Source: a bacterium
GTDB lineage: Bacteria; Bdellovibrionota; UBA2428
DNA: 64,000 nt
Assembly (NCBI GenBank): GCA_009991595.1
Contig: JAACVK010000024.1
Span: 39,445-103,444 of the forward strand
Reading direction: 5' to 3'
The notes under the pieces are model-generated. The model saw nothing but the letters and a program-made list of their open reading frames with translations, was not told the DNA's origin and made no database searches. Of the stretch, positions 17,392-25,993 are shown in pieces. Position 1 is the first letter of the stretch. Each line of letters starts with the position of its first letter. Both the position numbers and the translations under genes were made by a program.

Positions 17392-17508
17392 TGGGGCCTC
17401 CCTGCTATGAAAAGGGAGACCCCAGAGTGAGAGAGTTCGGAGGCATCGTGCCTCCTTACATTAACAACGTCCTTGTTGCTTTTATTGTTTGAGTTGCACG
17501 AGCAACTC
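17392..17508. other. Run of four short hairpins, possible structured RNA
   Basis: Four inverted repeats follow one another: TGGGG-C-CTCCC / GGGAG-A-CCCCA (17392-17424, one mismatch), GGAGGCA-TCG-TGCCTCC (17439-17455), AACAA-CGTCC-TTGTT (17463-17477), and GAGTTGC-ACGA-GCAACTC (17491-17508, then TTTACTT). No gene is seen here. They may be stacked terminators between convergent genes, decayed repeats or a small RNA. Confidence 0.5.
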
Positions 17509-17536
17509 TTTACTTAATTGTTGCGAGCGCACCTCC

Positions 17537-18094
17537 TTAGTTGATCTTGCGCCAAGCGCGGGTTATTTGGTTTCGTCCATTTCGTTTGGCGGCATACAAC
17601 GCAGCATCAGCTTCAGCAGTCGCATCAAGAAGGGGTTGGTCGCTATCCCATTCTGTGATTCCAGCACTAAAAGTCACTTCCAATTCAACACCGTTTTCCA
17701 ATTCGATTTTGTTCGAGGCCAAATCCCGTCTTAGACGGTCAACATCCGTAAATGAGTTAGTCAAATGGGAGGGGATTAGGAGAACAAATTCTTCCCCGCC
17801 CATTCGACAAACTAAGCTGCCCGATGGAACTTTCATCAGTAGGTATTGGGCAACCGATTTTAGAACATGGTCACCGGCAAGATGCCCATGTGTATCGTTA
17901 ATATTCTTAAAGTGGTCTATGTCTATAATGGCTAGGCTTAGCTTCTTTGGGAGCAATCCAAACTTTCTTCTTCGTTCTAGTATGTTCAAAAGTGCTTCCC
18001 TTCTAAGGCATCCTGTGAGGCCATCTTTTTCAGCAATTTGACGAAGTCTTGATACTTCGTCCTCTAGTTCTTTAATTTTTTGAGCGTAGTTCAT
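17537..18094 (-). CDS. Diguanylate cyclase (stand-alone GGEEF domain)
   Basis: A 185-residue soluble protein. Residues 1-22 form a short coiled coil (heptads of Leu/Ile/Val), which would give the dimer needed for activity. The rest is a GGDEF domain with DGLTGCLRR at the start, the metal and substrate residues in DIDHFKNINDTHGH, and an intact GGEEF signature (about residues 96-100). It should make cyclic di-GMP from two GTP. No RxxD inhibitory site is seen just before the signature. There is no sensor domain, so control is likely at expression. GGAGGG lies just before the ATG at 18094. Confidence 0.92.
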   Translation of the reverse strand: MNYAQKIKELEDEVSRLRQIAEKDGLTGCLRREALLNILERRRKFGLLPKKLSLAIIDIDHFKNINDTHGHLAGDHVLKSVAQYLLMKVPSGSLVCRMGGEEFVLLIPSHLTNSFTDVDRLRRDLASNKIELENGVELEVTFSAGITEWDSDQPLLDATAEADAALYAAKRNGRNQITRAWRKIN

Positions 18095-18351
18095 ATTCCC
18101 TCCTATAAAAGACGTTCAACCAACGTTCCGCGTTTTAGAGAGTGTGTTGGCGTTCTACTGTATACATTTCAAGTGCCGTGCCACATGTGATTACAGGGAG
18201 TTAGCTGTTGTATTGAGGTGCTAGGCCCTCAGTTTGGATGAGGCGTCGCGATCCCAAAGCCCCACTTTGTTAAGATTGTGTGAAGGGAGTCGCTAGGGAA
18301 GGCTAGGAGATTAGATAGTTTATACTGAGAGGCAAGGCATTGGCATAAACA

Positions 18352-18383
18352 AAGGCCCCTACAACGCAAGTTGTAGGGGCCTT
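18352..18383 (-). terminator. Rho-independent terminator of the Cys-rich lipoprotein gene
   Basis: AAGGCCCCTACAAC and its exact complement form a 14-bp perfect stem with a 4-nt loop, followed on the minus strand by TTTGTTT. It lies 48 bp past the end of the minus-strand gene at 18432. The rest of the gene-free stretch 18095-18431 shows no coding frame or RNA gene that I recognise; it must hold the promoter of the GGEEF gene. Confidence 0.88.
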
Positions 18384-18431
18384 AGAGGTTATATGGGTTT
18401 GTTCTAGAGTTTGCTGTTTAAAGCGAAGTTC

Positions 18432-18629
18432 TTAGGATTTCTTTTCGCTCTCTTCACAAACTTTGCACGCTTTTTCTTTTTTACCGTCGCAATGTTTGCA
18501 TTTCTTTTTATCTTTGCAATCTACGCATGTTTTGCAGGCGCAATCGCTGCAGGATTTACTGTGATGACCAGTGTGGGAGCAAGCAAAAACAAAGAGGGAT
18601 AAGATGGAAAGGCTTAATATGTTTTTCAT
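18432..18629 (-). CDS. Small Cys-rich lipoprotein
   Basis: A 65-residue protein. Residues 1-17 look like a lipoprotein signal ending FVFAC. The mature 49 residues contain many Cys in CxxC and CxC spacings (CSDCAC, CVDC, CKHC, CKVC) with Lys and His, suggesting metal binding in the envelope. No family recognised. A strong terminator follows it, which supports real transcription on this strand; the frame on the opposite strand over the same DNA is hydrophobic and is taken as a shadow. Confidence 0.75.
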   Translation of the reverse strand: MKNILSLSILSLFVFACSHTGHHSKSCSDCACKTCVDCKDKKKCKHCDGKKEKACKVCEESEKKS

Positions 18630-18803
18630 GTTCTCAAGTGTAGCAAGATCCTTGGAATCAACAAGGCAACTCTATCAGAAAAATTGGCGTTAACTTGTTG
18701 TTTCTAGGACGAATTTGACTATTTAGAGTATGCTCCGCGGCATGCGAGCTTTTCTGCCACTCAAGAGTCGAGAGGCTTTCTAATCAAGTATAGGATGGGT
18801 GGT

Positions 18804-19184
18804 ATGAAATATTTGCACACAATGATTCGAGTGAACGACTTAGATGAATCTATAAAATTCTATCGTGATGTATTAGGGATGAAGCTTTTGTCTCAAACCG
18901 AATATCCTTCAGGCGAGTTTACTCTGGCCTTCTTGGGCTACGGCGACGATAAGCGCGACCCTTGTATTGAGTTGACCTACAATTGGGGCAAGAGCTCTTA
19001 CAATCATGGAGATGCTTATGGGCATGTCGCTTTCGGTGTGCAGGACATTTACAAGATTTGCGAAGAGGTTAAATCTCGTGGCGGAAAAGTTAGCCGTGAG
19101 CCTGGACCCATGAAGCATGGCAAAACAGTGATTGCTTTTATCGAAGACCCTAATGGTTACAAGATTGAGCTCATCGAGCTATAG
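18804..19184 (+). CDS. gloA: Lactoylglutathione lyase (glyoxalase I)
   Basis: A 126-residue protein (ATG 18804 has AGGA 8 bp upstream; the ATG at 18795 is part of that site). It isomerises the hemithioacetal of methylglyoxal and glutathione to lactoylglutathione. Known metal ligands of the family are all present: His in YLHTMIRV, Glu in CIELTYNW, His in YGHVAFGV and Glu in YKIELIEL. Length and the paired beta-alpha-beta-beta-beta layout fit the Ni-type bacterial enzyme. The methyltransferase gene starts 8 bp later, so the two are probably co-transcribed. Confidence 0.93.
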   Translation: MKYLHTMIRVNDLDESIKFYRDVLGMKLLSQTEYPSGEFTLAFLGYGDDKRDPCIELTYNWGKSSYNHGDAYGHVAFGVQDIYKICEEVKSRGGKVSREPGPMKHGKTVIAFIEDPNGYKIELIEL

Positions 19185-19192
19185 GCCTTTTA

Positions 19193-20335
19193 ATGGAGCG
19201 TTTCTCAGGGAAAGTTTTTGATCTCAGCCAAGATGGGATGGGGGTTGTAAAATCTCCAGAAGGGGTTGTGTTTTTCGTGCGAGGAGCTTGGCCTGGTGAC
19301 GAGGGTGTTTTTGTTGTTACCGAGCGTAAAAAGAAAAACTATGGCTTTGCGCGAATCGAAAAGCTTGAGGTGGAATCTCAAGACAGAGTCATGCCTGGTT
19401 GTGTTTATCATGGGGAGGGTGCAGGAAAGTGTGGCGGTTGTCCTTGGCAGTTTGTAAATTATTCAGCGCAAGTGCAATGGAAACAAAAGCTCCTTAATCT
19501 CGCTCTAAAAAGAGCGGGGCACGAAAATTTCTTAAGTCGAGTGGAAAGCGTAGTGGAGTGCTCCACGCCTCTGGGTTACCGAAATCGAGCCTTGATGAAA
19601 AGCGATGGCGATGACATTGGGTTTTTGGGCTTCAAGAGTCATGAGCTTGTTCCTATTGATGACTGTTTGGTTCTAAATGAAGCCAACAGAGCTACGTTAA
19701 AAAAGCTCATTGGCTTCTTGCCTCATGCTGGTTGGAGGCCGCAAACCGGTCGCAAGTGGCGCAGCATCGAGTTCGATGATCAAATGACCGCTGCGGAAGT
19801 TATGCCAGATAAGCCGTTAGAGTTTAGGCAAGTCAATGATGAGCAGAACAACAATATGAAAAGATGGCTGTCTCAAGAGTTGGAAGAACTTCCATTAGAG
19901 TCTGGAGTTTTAGAATTGTTTTGCGGAAATGGAAATTATACCGAAGTCTTTTCCTTGAGGGGGTATGAAAAGCTGGTTGGAATTGAATTGAGTCGAAGTT
20001 CGATTGAATCTGCTGCGCTAAAGTTTCCGCAATATGATTTTCATGCACTGAATCTTTTCGAAAGATCTGAGTGGACAGGAGTTCTCCGGAAAGTTTCCGA
20101 TCTAGATGTTTTGTTTCTAGATCCACCTCGCGAAGGCTTTCCTCAGCTGCCTGATTTGGTGGCTCAGATGCCAGCCTTGAAAACCATCTATTACGTCTCT
20201 TGTAATTATTCGACTTTCTTTCGAGACATTGCTCCTTTGGCCGGCAGCGCCTGGGAGCTGGAGCGTCTTCAACCTTTTGATATGTTTCCACAAACGCCTC
20301 ATTTGGAAATTATCGGCAAGTTTAATCTGAAATAG
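19193..20335 (+). CDS. RNA (uracil-5-)-methyltransferase, RumA/TrmA group
   Basis: A 380-residue protein: an N-terminal TRAM-like RNA-binding barrel (about 1-60), an iron-sulfur-type Cys cluster (C-x8-C-x2-C with CGGCPWQ, about 69-84, plus a later Cys in DDCLVL), and a C-terminal SAM methyltransferase domain (ELFCGNGNYTE about 242-252; FLDPPREG about 308-315; YVSCN about 332-336, holding the nucleophile Cys). It methylates uridine at C5 in ribosomal or transfer RNA; the exact site cannot be told. Slightly shorter than RlmD. Confidence 0.88.
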   Translation: MERFSGKVFDLSQDGMGVVKSPEGVVFFVRGAWPGDEGVFVVTERKKKNYGFARIEKLEVESQDRVMPGCVYHGEGAGKCGGCPWQFVNYSAQVQWKQKLLNLALKRAGHENFLSRVESVVECSTPLGYRNRALMKSDGDDIGFLGFKSHELVPIDDCLVLNEANRATLKKLIGFLPHAGWRPQTGRKWRSIEFDDQMTAAEVMPDKPLEFRQVNDEQNNNMKRWLSQELEELPLESGVLELFCGNGNYTEVFSLRGYEKLVGIELSRSSIESAALKFPQYDFHALNLFERSEWTGVLRKVSDLDVLFLDPPREGFPQLPDLVAQMPALKTIYYVSCNYSTFFRDIAPLAGSAWELERLQPFDMFPQTPHLEIIGKFNLK

Positions 20336-20452
20336 CAGCAGCTCTTATGCTTCTAAGTATTTGAAACTCATTGGATAGTTCTAGCCAACGGGGGTATTCC
20401 TTTCTTTTAGGTAGGGCTTACTTATCTCCTTGACCGAGTCTGCTGCCCTGCT

Positions 20453-22609
20453 ATGACACAGTGTATCAAGATGAGCATTCAAAATACAAATTCCAGGGCC
20501 GCCAAGATCACTTTTGTCTTGGCCTTGTTTCTGTTGGGTTTGCTCGGGCATGCCGAAAACTTACCCATAAAAGCTAAGATTCATACGGATACGGAAGCTA
20601 GGATACTGAACCTGAGAATCCCTGCACCAAGAGGCGCGATCGTTGATAGAAATGGTCAAATGCTGGCGGTTTCTTCGGTTAAGAAAAACCTCATGTTTCG
20701 TTTTTCAAAATACAAGAACACCGAGCTGGCGTGGGAAGATTTTAAAACGCAATTGCAACTGCTTGGTCCAGATACGGCGAAGGGTTGGGGCCACACTTTA
20801 GAGAGTCGATTTTCTTTTACCAAATCGCAAGTTCTCAATCATTTCAAAAACCGACATTGGATTCCCTTTGAGCTTGTTAGTGTGCTTTCGGATGAAGAAG
20901 TGAAGGCATTAGAGCAAAGATTTTCAGAAATTGAGAAACATTCCTTTGTCATGGAAGGAGTCTACTCTCGGCTCTATCCAGAGGGGCAGATTGCTGGGCA
21001 TGTCTTGGGGCGAATCGGTGCAGTCCCGGGCGTTAAGCCAGATAGCGAGATTGCCACTTATATTCAGGGCCGTGAAAAATTTCTTGACCCCATGTTTGTT
21101 GAGTGGATTGGTCACGAGGGAGTGGAGGCTAAGTTTGAAGACCGCTTAAAGGGCCAAGATGGTTTGATGGAAATGTATATCGATTCCGATGGGAGCGAAG
21201 CTTATAGAAAATTAAGAAAAGCTCCTGTGCAAGGACACAACATCGTCACGACGTTGAATCTGGAATGGCAAAAGGTGGCTCGAAAAGCCTTGGAGAAAAA
21301 AGCCAAGCGCGGCTCCTTTCTTTTGATGGACAATAGAACAGGCGAACTTCTGGTGGCCGTTTCTACTCCCAGTGTCGATCCAAATTTGTATGTCCCCAGT
21401 ATTAGCCAAGAAGGTTTCGATAAGTTGCGCAACGACCCCGATAATCCACTTTTGGCCAGAGCTTGGCAGGGGCAGTATCCACCCGGGTCTACTTTTAAGC
21501 CCATTACAACTCTGACAGCTTTTGAAAAGGGAGTGTTTCAGATTCCATGGGGAACTGGAGAAACTGAACGGAGTCTTGGTGCTTATGCTGAGCAGTGGAC
21601 GGTTCGTGATTGTCCCATGGATGTTCAGGTCGGCAACAATGTGTTTCCCAATTGGTTTCGAAAATACCCAGAAGGTCAGCTGAACTTGTATAATGCTCTT
21701 GCTCGTAGTTGTAATACTTACTTTGTTCCGTTGGGCGTAGAGGTTGGCTCTACAGCGCTTGTGTCGATGGCGAAGCGTTTTGGTTTTGCTTCGTTGACTG
21801 GCTTGGATGTGAGCGGCGAGGCCCCTGGTGCATTGCCTCAGAGAATAATTAAAGACGAAAATGGCAAAGAGGAAAAGGTCTATTTTGGAGACGCTCACGC
21901 GGCCAACCTTTCGATTGGGCAAGGCGAATTTTTAGTGACACCTGTTCAGTTGTTGCGTGCTTTTTCTGCAATAGCAACAGGCGGAAAAGCTCCTGTTCCC
22001 AAATTAGTAAAGCAGATTCAAGATCAGAATTTGAACGTGCTCGAAGAGTTTGTGGCTTCAGGTGAAGATAAGTATTTAGACCCGCAAATTAACCCCGAGC
22101 AAATGAAAGTTATTGAACGTGGATTGTATCATGTTGTGCACTCAGAACGTGGAACCGGTATGTATGCCAAGAGTGATCGGGTCATTGTCGCCGGTAAAAC
22201 GGGGACAGCCCAATGGAAGCATAGGGATCAATACGCGGTTTGGTTTGCTGGTTTTGTGTCAGTTCCAAATGAAGTGGGAGGCTATGACACTCCCTATAGC
22301 TTTGTCGTTTCGGTCGAAGGGGATCGGGGTCAAGGAATGGGGGGCGCAACCTTTTGTGCTCCGGCAGTCGGCGAGTTGATTGAATACATTTATAAGGATG
22401 TAGAGCTTCCCTTTCAAGCTCGGTTGAGTGATCTTAGTTTGCCTGGAGAGACTCTTCAGACTCCTCGTTATAATCAGGGAGACTACTATCAGGAATATCC
22501 TCAGCCAGAGCAGTTTACTCCCGAAGCTTACCCTTCGGGGGAGCGGCCTCAGCAAAGAAGAAGGCAGCCCGCACCGTTTGAATTTTTCCGAGGCCTCTTT
22601 GGTCGTTAG
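20453..22609 (+). CDS. mrdA: Penicillin-binding protein 2 (peptidoglycan transpeptidase)
   Basis: A 718-residue class B PBP. One membrane helix (about 17-35), the pedestal domain starting with PAPRGAIVDRNG (about 57-68), and a transpeptidase domain with the three active-site motifs: STFK (346-349), SCN (419-421) and KTG (582-584). It cross-links new peptidoglycan with the elongation machinery, which sets rod shape. The last about 60 residues are Pro/Gln/Arg-rich and probably disordered. The first ATG (20453) or the ATG at 20471 may be the start. No rodA or mre gene is next to it. It converges on the phospholipase D-like gene. Confidence 0.9.
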   Translation: MTQCIKMSIQNTNSRAAKITFVLALFLLGLLGHAENLPIKAKIHTDTEARILNLRIPAPRGAIVDRNGQMLAVSSVKKNLMFRFSKYKNTELAWEDFKTQLQLLGPDTAKGWGHTLESRFSFTKSQVLNHFKNRHWIPFELVSVLSDEEVKALEQRFSEIEKHSFVMEGVYSRLYPEGQIAGHVLGRIGAVPGVKPDSEIATYIQGREKFLDPMFVEWIGHEGVEAKFEDRLKGQDGLMEMYIDSDGSEAYRKLRKAPVQGHNIVTTLNLEWQKVARKALEKKAKRGSFLLMDNRTGELLVAVSTPSVDPNLYVPSISQEGFDKLRNDPDNPLLARAWQGQYPPGSTFKPITTLTAFEKGVFQIPWGTGETERSLGAYAEQWTVRDCPMDVQVGNNVFPNWFRKYPEGQLNLYNALARSCNTYFVPLGVEVGSTALVSMAKRFGFASLTGLDVSGEAPGALPQRIIKDENGKEEKVYFGDAHAANLSIGQGEFLVTPVQLLRAFSAIATGGKAPVPKLVKQIQDQNLNVLEEFVASGEDKYLDPQINPEQMKVIERGLYHVVHSERGTGMYAKSDRVIVAGKTGTAQWKHRDQYAVWFAGFVSVPNEVGGYDTPYSFVVSVEGDRGQGMGGATFCAPAVGELIEYIYKDVELPFQARLSDLSLPGETLQTPRYNQGDYYQEYPQPEQFTPEAYPSGERPQQRRRQPAPFEFFRGLFGR

Positions 22610-22627
22610 TCGCCAATACGTTTAATC

Positions 22628-24265
22628 TTAGAATTGATCGAAGAAAAGTTCTTCTTGAAAGTCCAGAAGGTCGCTTTCCTCAACATCAAAGGCTTCCGTC
22701 ATTGGAATGAAGCTTTCAAAATCGTTCCTAAGCATTGCGTTCACTTTCGAGACGAAGGTCGGTGAGCTTGAGACAAAAATCACCTCCCCTTCGTAACGGT
22801 AAGATCTCGGGTGAAGGTTTTGCGACCCCACCCAAGCGTAATGGTTATCCACGGCCATCACCTTCGAGTGAAGAGTTTCGAGTTTTCCAGGTTTTGTGTA
22901 AATGCTTGCACCAACTTCAAAGAGTTTGTTTAGGCTTTTTAGGATTGGGCGAGTCACGGTTGGCTCATCAATGCTTTCAGCAGAGTTGGTTGCAATGACT
23001 ACCTTAACTCCTCGGGCAAGGGATCGTGTGAGGGCTCTCTCCACAACAGGATCAACAATGAAGTAAGCGTTTTCTATTAGAACCTGGCGTTCAGCGGCTT
23101 CGATTGCCAAAACGATGCTTCTAAGAATGTTTTCTCCCTGGCCTGCAATGTGATTGACGACACTCATGTTTCTTTGGCCAGTGGTGCTGAGAGTGTTTGC
23201 TTCAAGTGGTGTTCGGTCGGCGTGTAAGGTTCCTGAAATTTGTTCATTCCATAGCTCAACAAACTGATTTCGTGTTGCTTGGACTGCGGGGCCTTCAAAA
23301 CTAAGGTCGGTGTCTCTCCAAAAGTGTCCTTCTTTAGGGCCCATGTGGCTGTAGTGGTTTCCGTGATTGAGGCCGCCGCCAACTAAAGACTCGCCATCGA
23401 CAATCATGTATTTTCTGTGCTGACCGTCGAATTCACGAGACGAATCGGTGCTGATCCAGCGAATGACTTCGATTTGAGCTTCTTCTAGTTGCTGTAAAAC
23501 CATTTTGTAGCCGGGCCGCTTTGCGGTTTGTCCATCGACCATGACCTTCACAGACACACCTTGAGAAATCTTTTTAAGCAATTTTTGTTTTAACCATTCT
23601 CCGGTTTCATCGTCTTCGATACTCCAGCTCATGATTAAAATTTCCTTTTTCGCGCTGTCGATGAGCTCTCCACGCTTTGCGAAGCTTGCGGGGCCGTCCA
23701 CTAGAATCTCGGCTTTGCTTGCTTTGTGGTGGGTGGTGTTGGTTTGCACGGCGTGAGTTTTCCAAAAGTGATCGGACTGAACGCCTGCTCCTGTGATTCC
23801 TAAGCTTTCAATTTCCCCGTTGAGTCTTTGACTAAGTTGTTCCCATGTTTCGTAGTTGCGCTGATGTTCATCGTAGCCGCGTTGCTGTAACTCAGCTTGA
23901 ATGGCATTGAGAAGCATGGAGATGACAAATTCCTTTTGCTCGGGCTTTAGGTCCGGAGGGAGCTTTCCAGCTTTTTCCGCAATGGAAAAAACTTTTCGAA
24001 TGTTGGGCTCTAGCTTTTCTTCATTTTGGAGAGATTGCGCCACATGGCCCAGCATCTTTTTAAACTCAGGGTCGCTTAAAGATTTGCCTGGGTCTTTTAC
24101 AAGGTGGTTCAAGAGATCGACGATGTTTAAAGCTGTCTTGGGTGGCTCAGGAACAAGCACTGTTTGGGTAGGGGCTACGTTGAGCTCGCAACGGTCTTTG
24201 TCTGAGTCAGCAGCATGACTAAGGGTTGTGCAAATGAAGAGCATTGGAATGAGGCGTTTGATCAT
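22628..24265 (-). CDS. Secreted phospholipase D-like protein (two HKD motifs)
   Basis: A 545-residue protein with a signal peptide (about 1-18, cut near HAADS), so it acts in the periplasm or outside. Residues about 25-160 are helical and unknown. Two PLD half-sites follow: HRKYMIVDG with GGGLNHG nearby (about 290-310) and HSKVMAVDN with GSQNLHPRS (about 473-495). This pair is the active site of cardiolipin synthases, phospholipases D and related nucleases. The signal peptide argues against an ordinary cardiolipin synthase, which is membrane-anchored; it could attack phospholipids, for instance of another cell. Confidence 0.87.
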   Translation of the reverse strand: MIKRLIPMLFICTTLSHAADSDKDRCELNVAPTQTVLVPEPPKTALNIVDLLNHLVKDPGKSLSDPEFKKMLGHVAQSLQNEEKLEPNIRKVFSIAEKAGKLPPDLKPEQKEFVISMLLNAIQAELQQRGYDEHQRNYETWEQLSQRLNGEIESLGITGAGVQSDHFWKTHAVQTNTTHHKASKAEILVDGPASFAKRGELIDSAKKEILIMSWSIEDDETGEWLKQKLLKKISQGVSVKVMVDGQTAKRPGYKMVLQQLEEAQIEVIRWISTDSSREFDGQHRKYMIVDGESLVGGGLNHGNHYSHMGPKEGHFWRDTDLSFEGPAVQATRNQFVELWNEQISGTLHADRTPLEANTLSTTGQRNMSVVNHIAGQGENILRSIVLAIEAAERQVLIENAYFIVDPVVERALTRSLARGVKVVIATNSAESIDEPTVTRPILKSLNKLFEVGASIYTKPGKLETLHSKVMAVDNHYAWVGSQNLHPRSYRYEGEVIFVSSSPTFVSKVNAMLRNDFESFIPMTEAFDVEESDLLDFQEELFFDQF

Positions 24266-24396
24266 ATTTTTATTCCCATCAGATTCGTCGTCTTGTTGGG
24301 TTTAGGGATTAGCCGGAATGGCTCTATAATGCGAGATCTTTTTAGGGGCCCTGTCAGTCTTTGAGCGTAATCATTGGGAAATTTTGTTTTTTCCCC

Positions 24397-24999
24397 CTAG
24401 GGCTTTTTGATTTGTTTTGCTGAAAAACCCATATTGCTAAGATTGGACTTTTGGAAATCTTCGCTAAAATTATCAAACTGTAAAAGACATCTTTGGTCCC
24501 AGTCCACTTCTTGAATCTCGCCCATGGCTAGAGTTCCTCTGTTGAAACCCACGTGTGGGTAGGCCTTTATGAGTTTGTTTTCCTTTTTAGCGATCATATT
24601 CGAATTGCAAGCTTGACCTTCTTTTAGTGCGCCTAATACGAGATTTCCGACGTAAGTGGCTTGTCCGGTTTTTACGCTAAAAACTACTCCTTTGCTCGAT
24701 CCCAAAGGCTTGATTTCACGAGCGCGGCCTCCAAAACTACTTAATGAATACTCTCCCTCGGCTAGCTCGATGACAAAGTCTTTGGCTCCGTTAAGTTGCT
24801 GCTCCTCATTGGAGTTTAATTTTTTAAATCTTATAGCGGTTCCAAAGGAAGCGCCTACCGATTGCATTTTTCCAAATGCGACTCCCGTGTTCGGAGTTAG
24901 AGCAGGTTTTGAGGTTGGATTTAGTTCTTTAACCTTCGGAACCGAGGAGCATGAGCTAGTGAATAAAATAAGAATAAATATTACAAGAAATTTTCTCAT
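24397..24999 (-). CDS. Hypothetical lipoprotein
   Basis: A 200-residue protein with a short lipoprotein signal (ILILFTSSC, Cys near 17). The mature part has a strand-rich layout with a segment (DFVIELAEGEYSLSSF) that recalls small carboxypeptidase-regulatory-like folds found in envelope proteins; this is weak. No firm family. Separated from hutG by 37 bp on the same strand but downstream of it, so it could be transcribed with the hut operon, although I see no direct proof. Confidence 0.7.
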   Translation of the reverse strand: MRKFLVIFILILFTSSCSSVPKVKELNPTSKPALTPNTGVAFGKMQSVGASFGTAIRFKKLNSNEEQQLNGAKDFVIELAEGEYSLSSFGGRAREIKPLGSSKGVVFSVKTGQATYVGNLVLGALKEGQACNSNMIAKKENKLIKAYPHVGFNRGTLAMGEIQEVDWDQRCLLQFDNFSEDFQKSNLSNMGFSAKQIKKP

Positions 25000-25036
25000 A
25001 CAGACTTTCTATATCAGGAATAAAAGAGTGCAAGAC

Positions 25037-25993
25037 TTAAAAGGCTTGAATAAACTTAAACACACATTGAGCTGCTAGATTCGCAGTGCGGTGGTCTTGA
25101 TCTAGCCTCGGATTAAGTTCAACGACATCAAAACCGATGATGTTACTTTGTTCTTTTAGTGTTGCTAGTAGCCACTCAGCCCAAGCGGGCTCGAGTCCAA
25201 AGGGAGAGGGGGCGCTTACTCCGGGCGCGTGTGCGGCAGCAAATCCATCTAAGCAAATGGTTAAATAGATGCCGTCCACGTTTTCGCAAAACTCTCTGAC
25301 AAAAGACATCACGGGGTTGGGGCCTACTTGGCGCATTTGTTCGGCGCTCATCCAGTCGACGCCTAATCTTTCGGCTGTCTTAAAAAGAGATTGTGTGTTG
25401 GAGGCCTCTTGAATGCCCAGACACAAGTAAGAAAACTTCTTGTTTTGATTTTTAAGGTGCTCTGCGATTTGTAGAAAGGGAGTTCCCGAGCTTGCGCTTG
25501 GCGATGTTGGTCGCAAATCAAAATGCGCATCCAGATTAATGATGCCAATTTTTTTATCGGGATAGCTTTTTTCCAGCCCTAAAAAGTGCCCATAACTTGT
25601 TTCGTGGCCCCCACCCAAGACAATGGATTTCACCCCATCCTTGGTGCATTGGTGAACTGCGTTTGCTAGGGCCTGCTGAGCTTCTTCTAGTTTCTCGTCA
25701 ACGCAATGGATGTTTCCAAGATCAAAAACTCTTGGAAGGCAGCTAGGGTAAGCCAATGAGGCCATCGAGCTTCGAATCGTGTTAGGACCTTCTTTTGCTC
25801 CTAGGCGGCCTTTGTTTCGTTCCACTCCTTGGTCGCAGCAAAAGCCGATGAGTCCATAACTGTGTTTGGTGTTTTTGCTGGGAAGTTTGTCGGTCGTTGT
25901 GCTTTGCACCACTTGATGAAGTCTAAAGCTAGAGGTGTCGGAGGTGCTGTCGATGCGACCCTCCCATTTAAAAGATAAATCTAGTTTAGTCAT
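25037..25993 (-). CDS. hutG: Formimidoylglutamase
   Basis: A 318-residue enzyme of the arginase/ureohydrolase family. It splits N-formimidoyl-glutamate into glutamate and formamide, the last step of histidine breakdown. Metal-site motifs: GGGHETSYG (about 129-137), NLDAHFDLRP (about 153-162), and CLDGFAAAHAPGVSAP (about 247-262). In most relatives the last motif carries Asp-x-Asp; here the first position is Cys and the second Asp, which is worth checking. It overlaps the end of hutI by 8 bp, so translation is probably coupled. Confidence 0.9.
   Translation of the reverse strand: MTKLDLSFKWEGRIDSTSDTSSFRLHQVVQSTTTDKLPSKNTKHSYGLIGFCCDQGVERNKGRLGAKEGPNTIRSSMASLAYPSCLPRVFDLGNIHCVDEKLEEAQQALANAVHQCTKDGVKSIVLGGGHETSYGHFLGLEKSYPDKKIGIINLDAHFDLRPTSPSASSGTPFLQIAEHLKNQNKKFSYLCLGIQEASNTQSLFKTAERLGVDWMSAEQMRQVGPNPVMSFVREFCENVDGIYLTICLDGFAAAHAPGVSAPSPFGLEPAWAEWLLATLKEQSNIIGFDVVELNPRLDQDHRTANLAAQCVFKFIQAF

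Noticed and set aside
18155..18185. Second sigma-54-like site upstream of the GGEEF gene (minus strand)
   Set aside because: TGGCACGGCACTTGA has a correct -24 part, but the -12 GC is GA; that pair is nearly always kept, so this was not annotated.
18095..18431. Possible tRNA or small RNA gene in the 337-bp gap
   Set aside because: No cloverleaf, CCA end or T-loop pattern was found; only the terminator at 18352-18383 is supported.
22113..22379. Other-frame frames inside the PBP2 gene
   Set aside because: PBP2 is full-length with all three motifs in its own frame; these are shadows.
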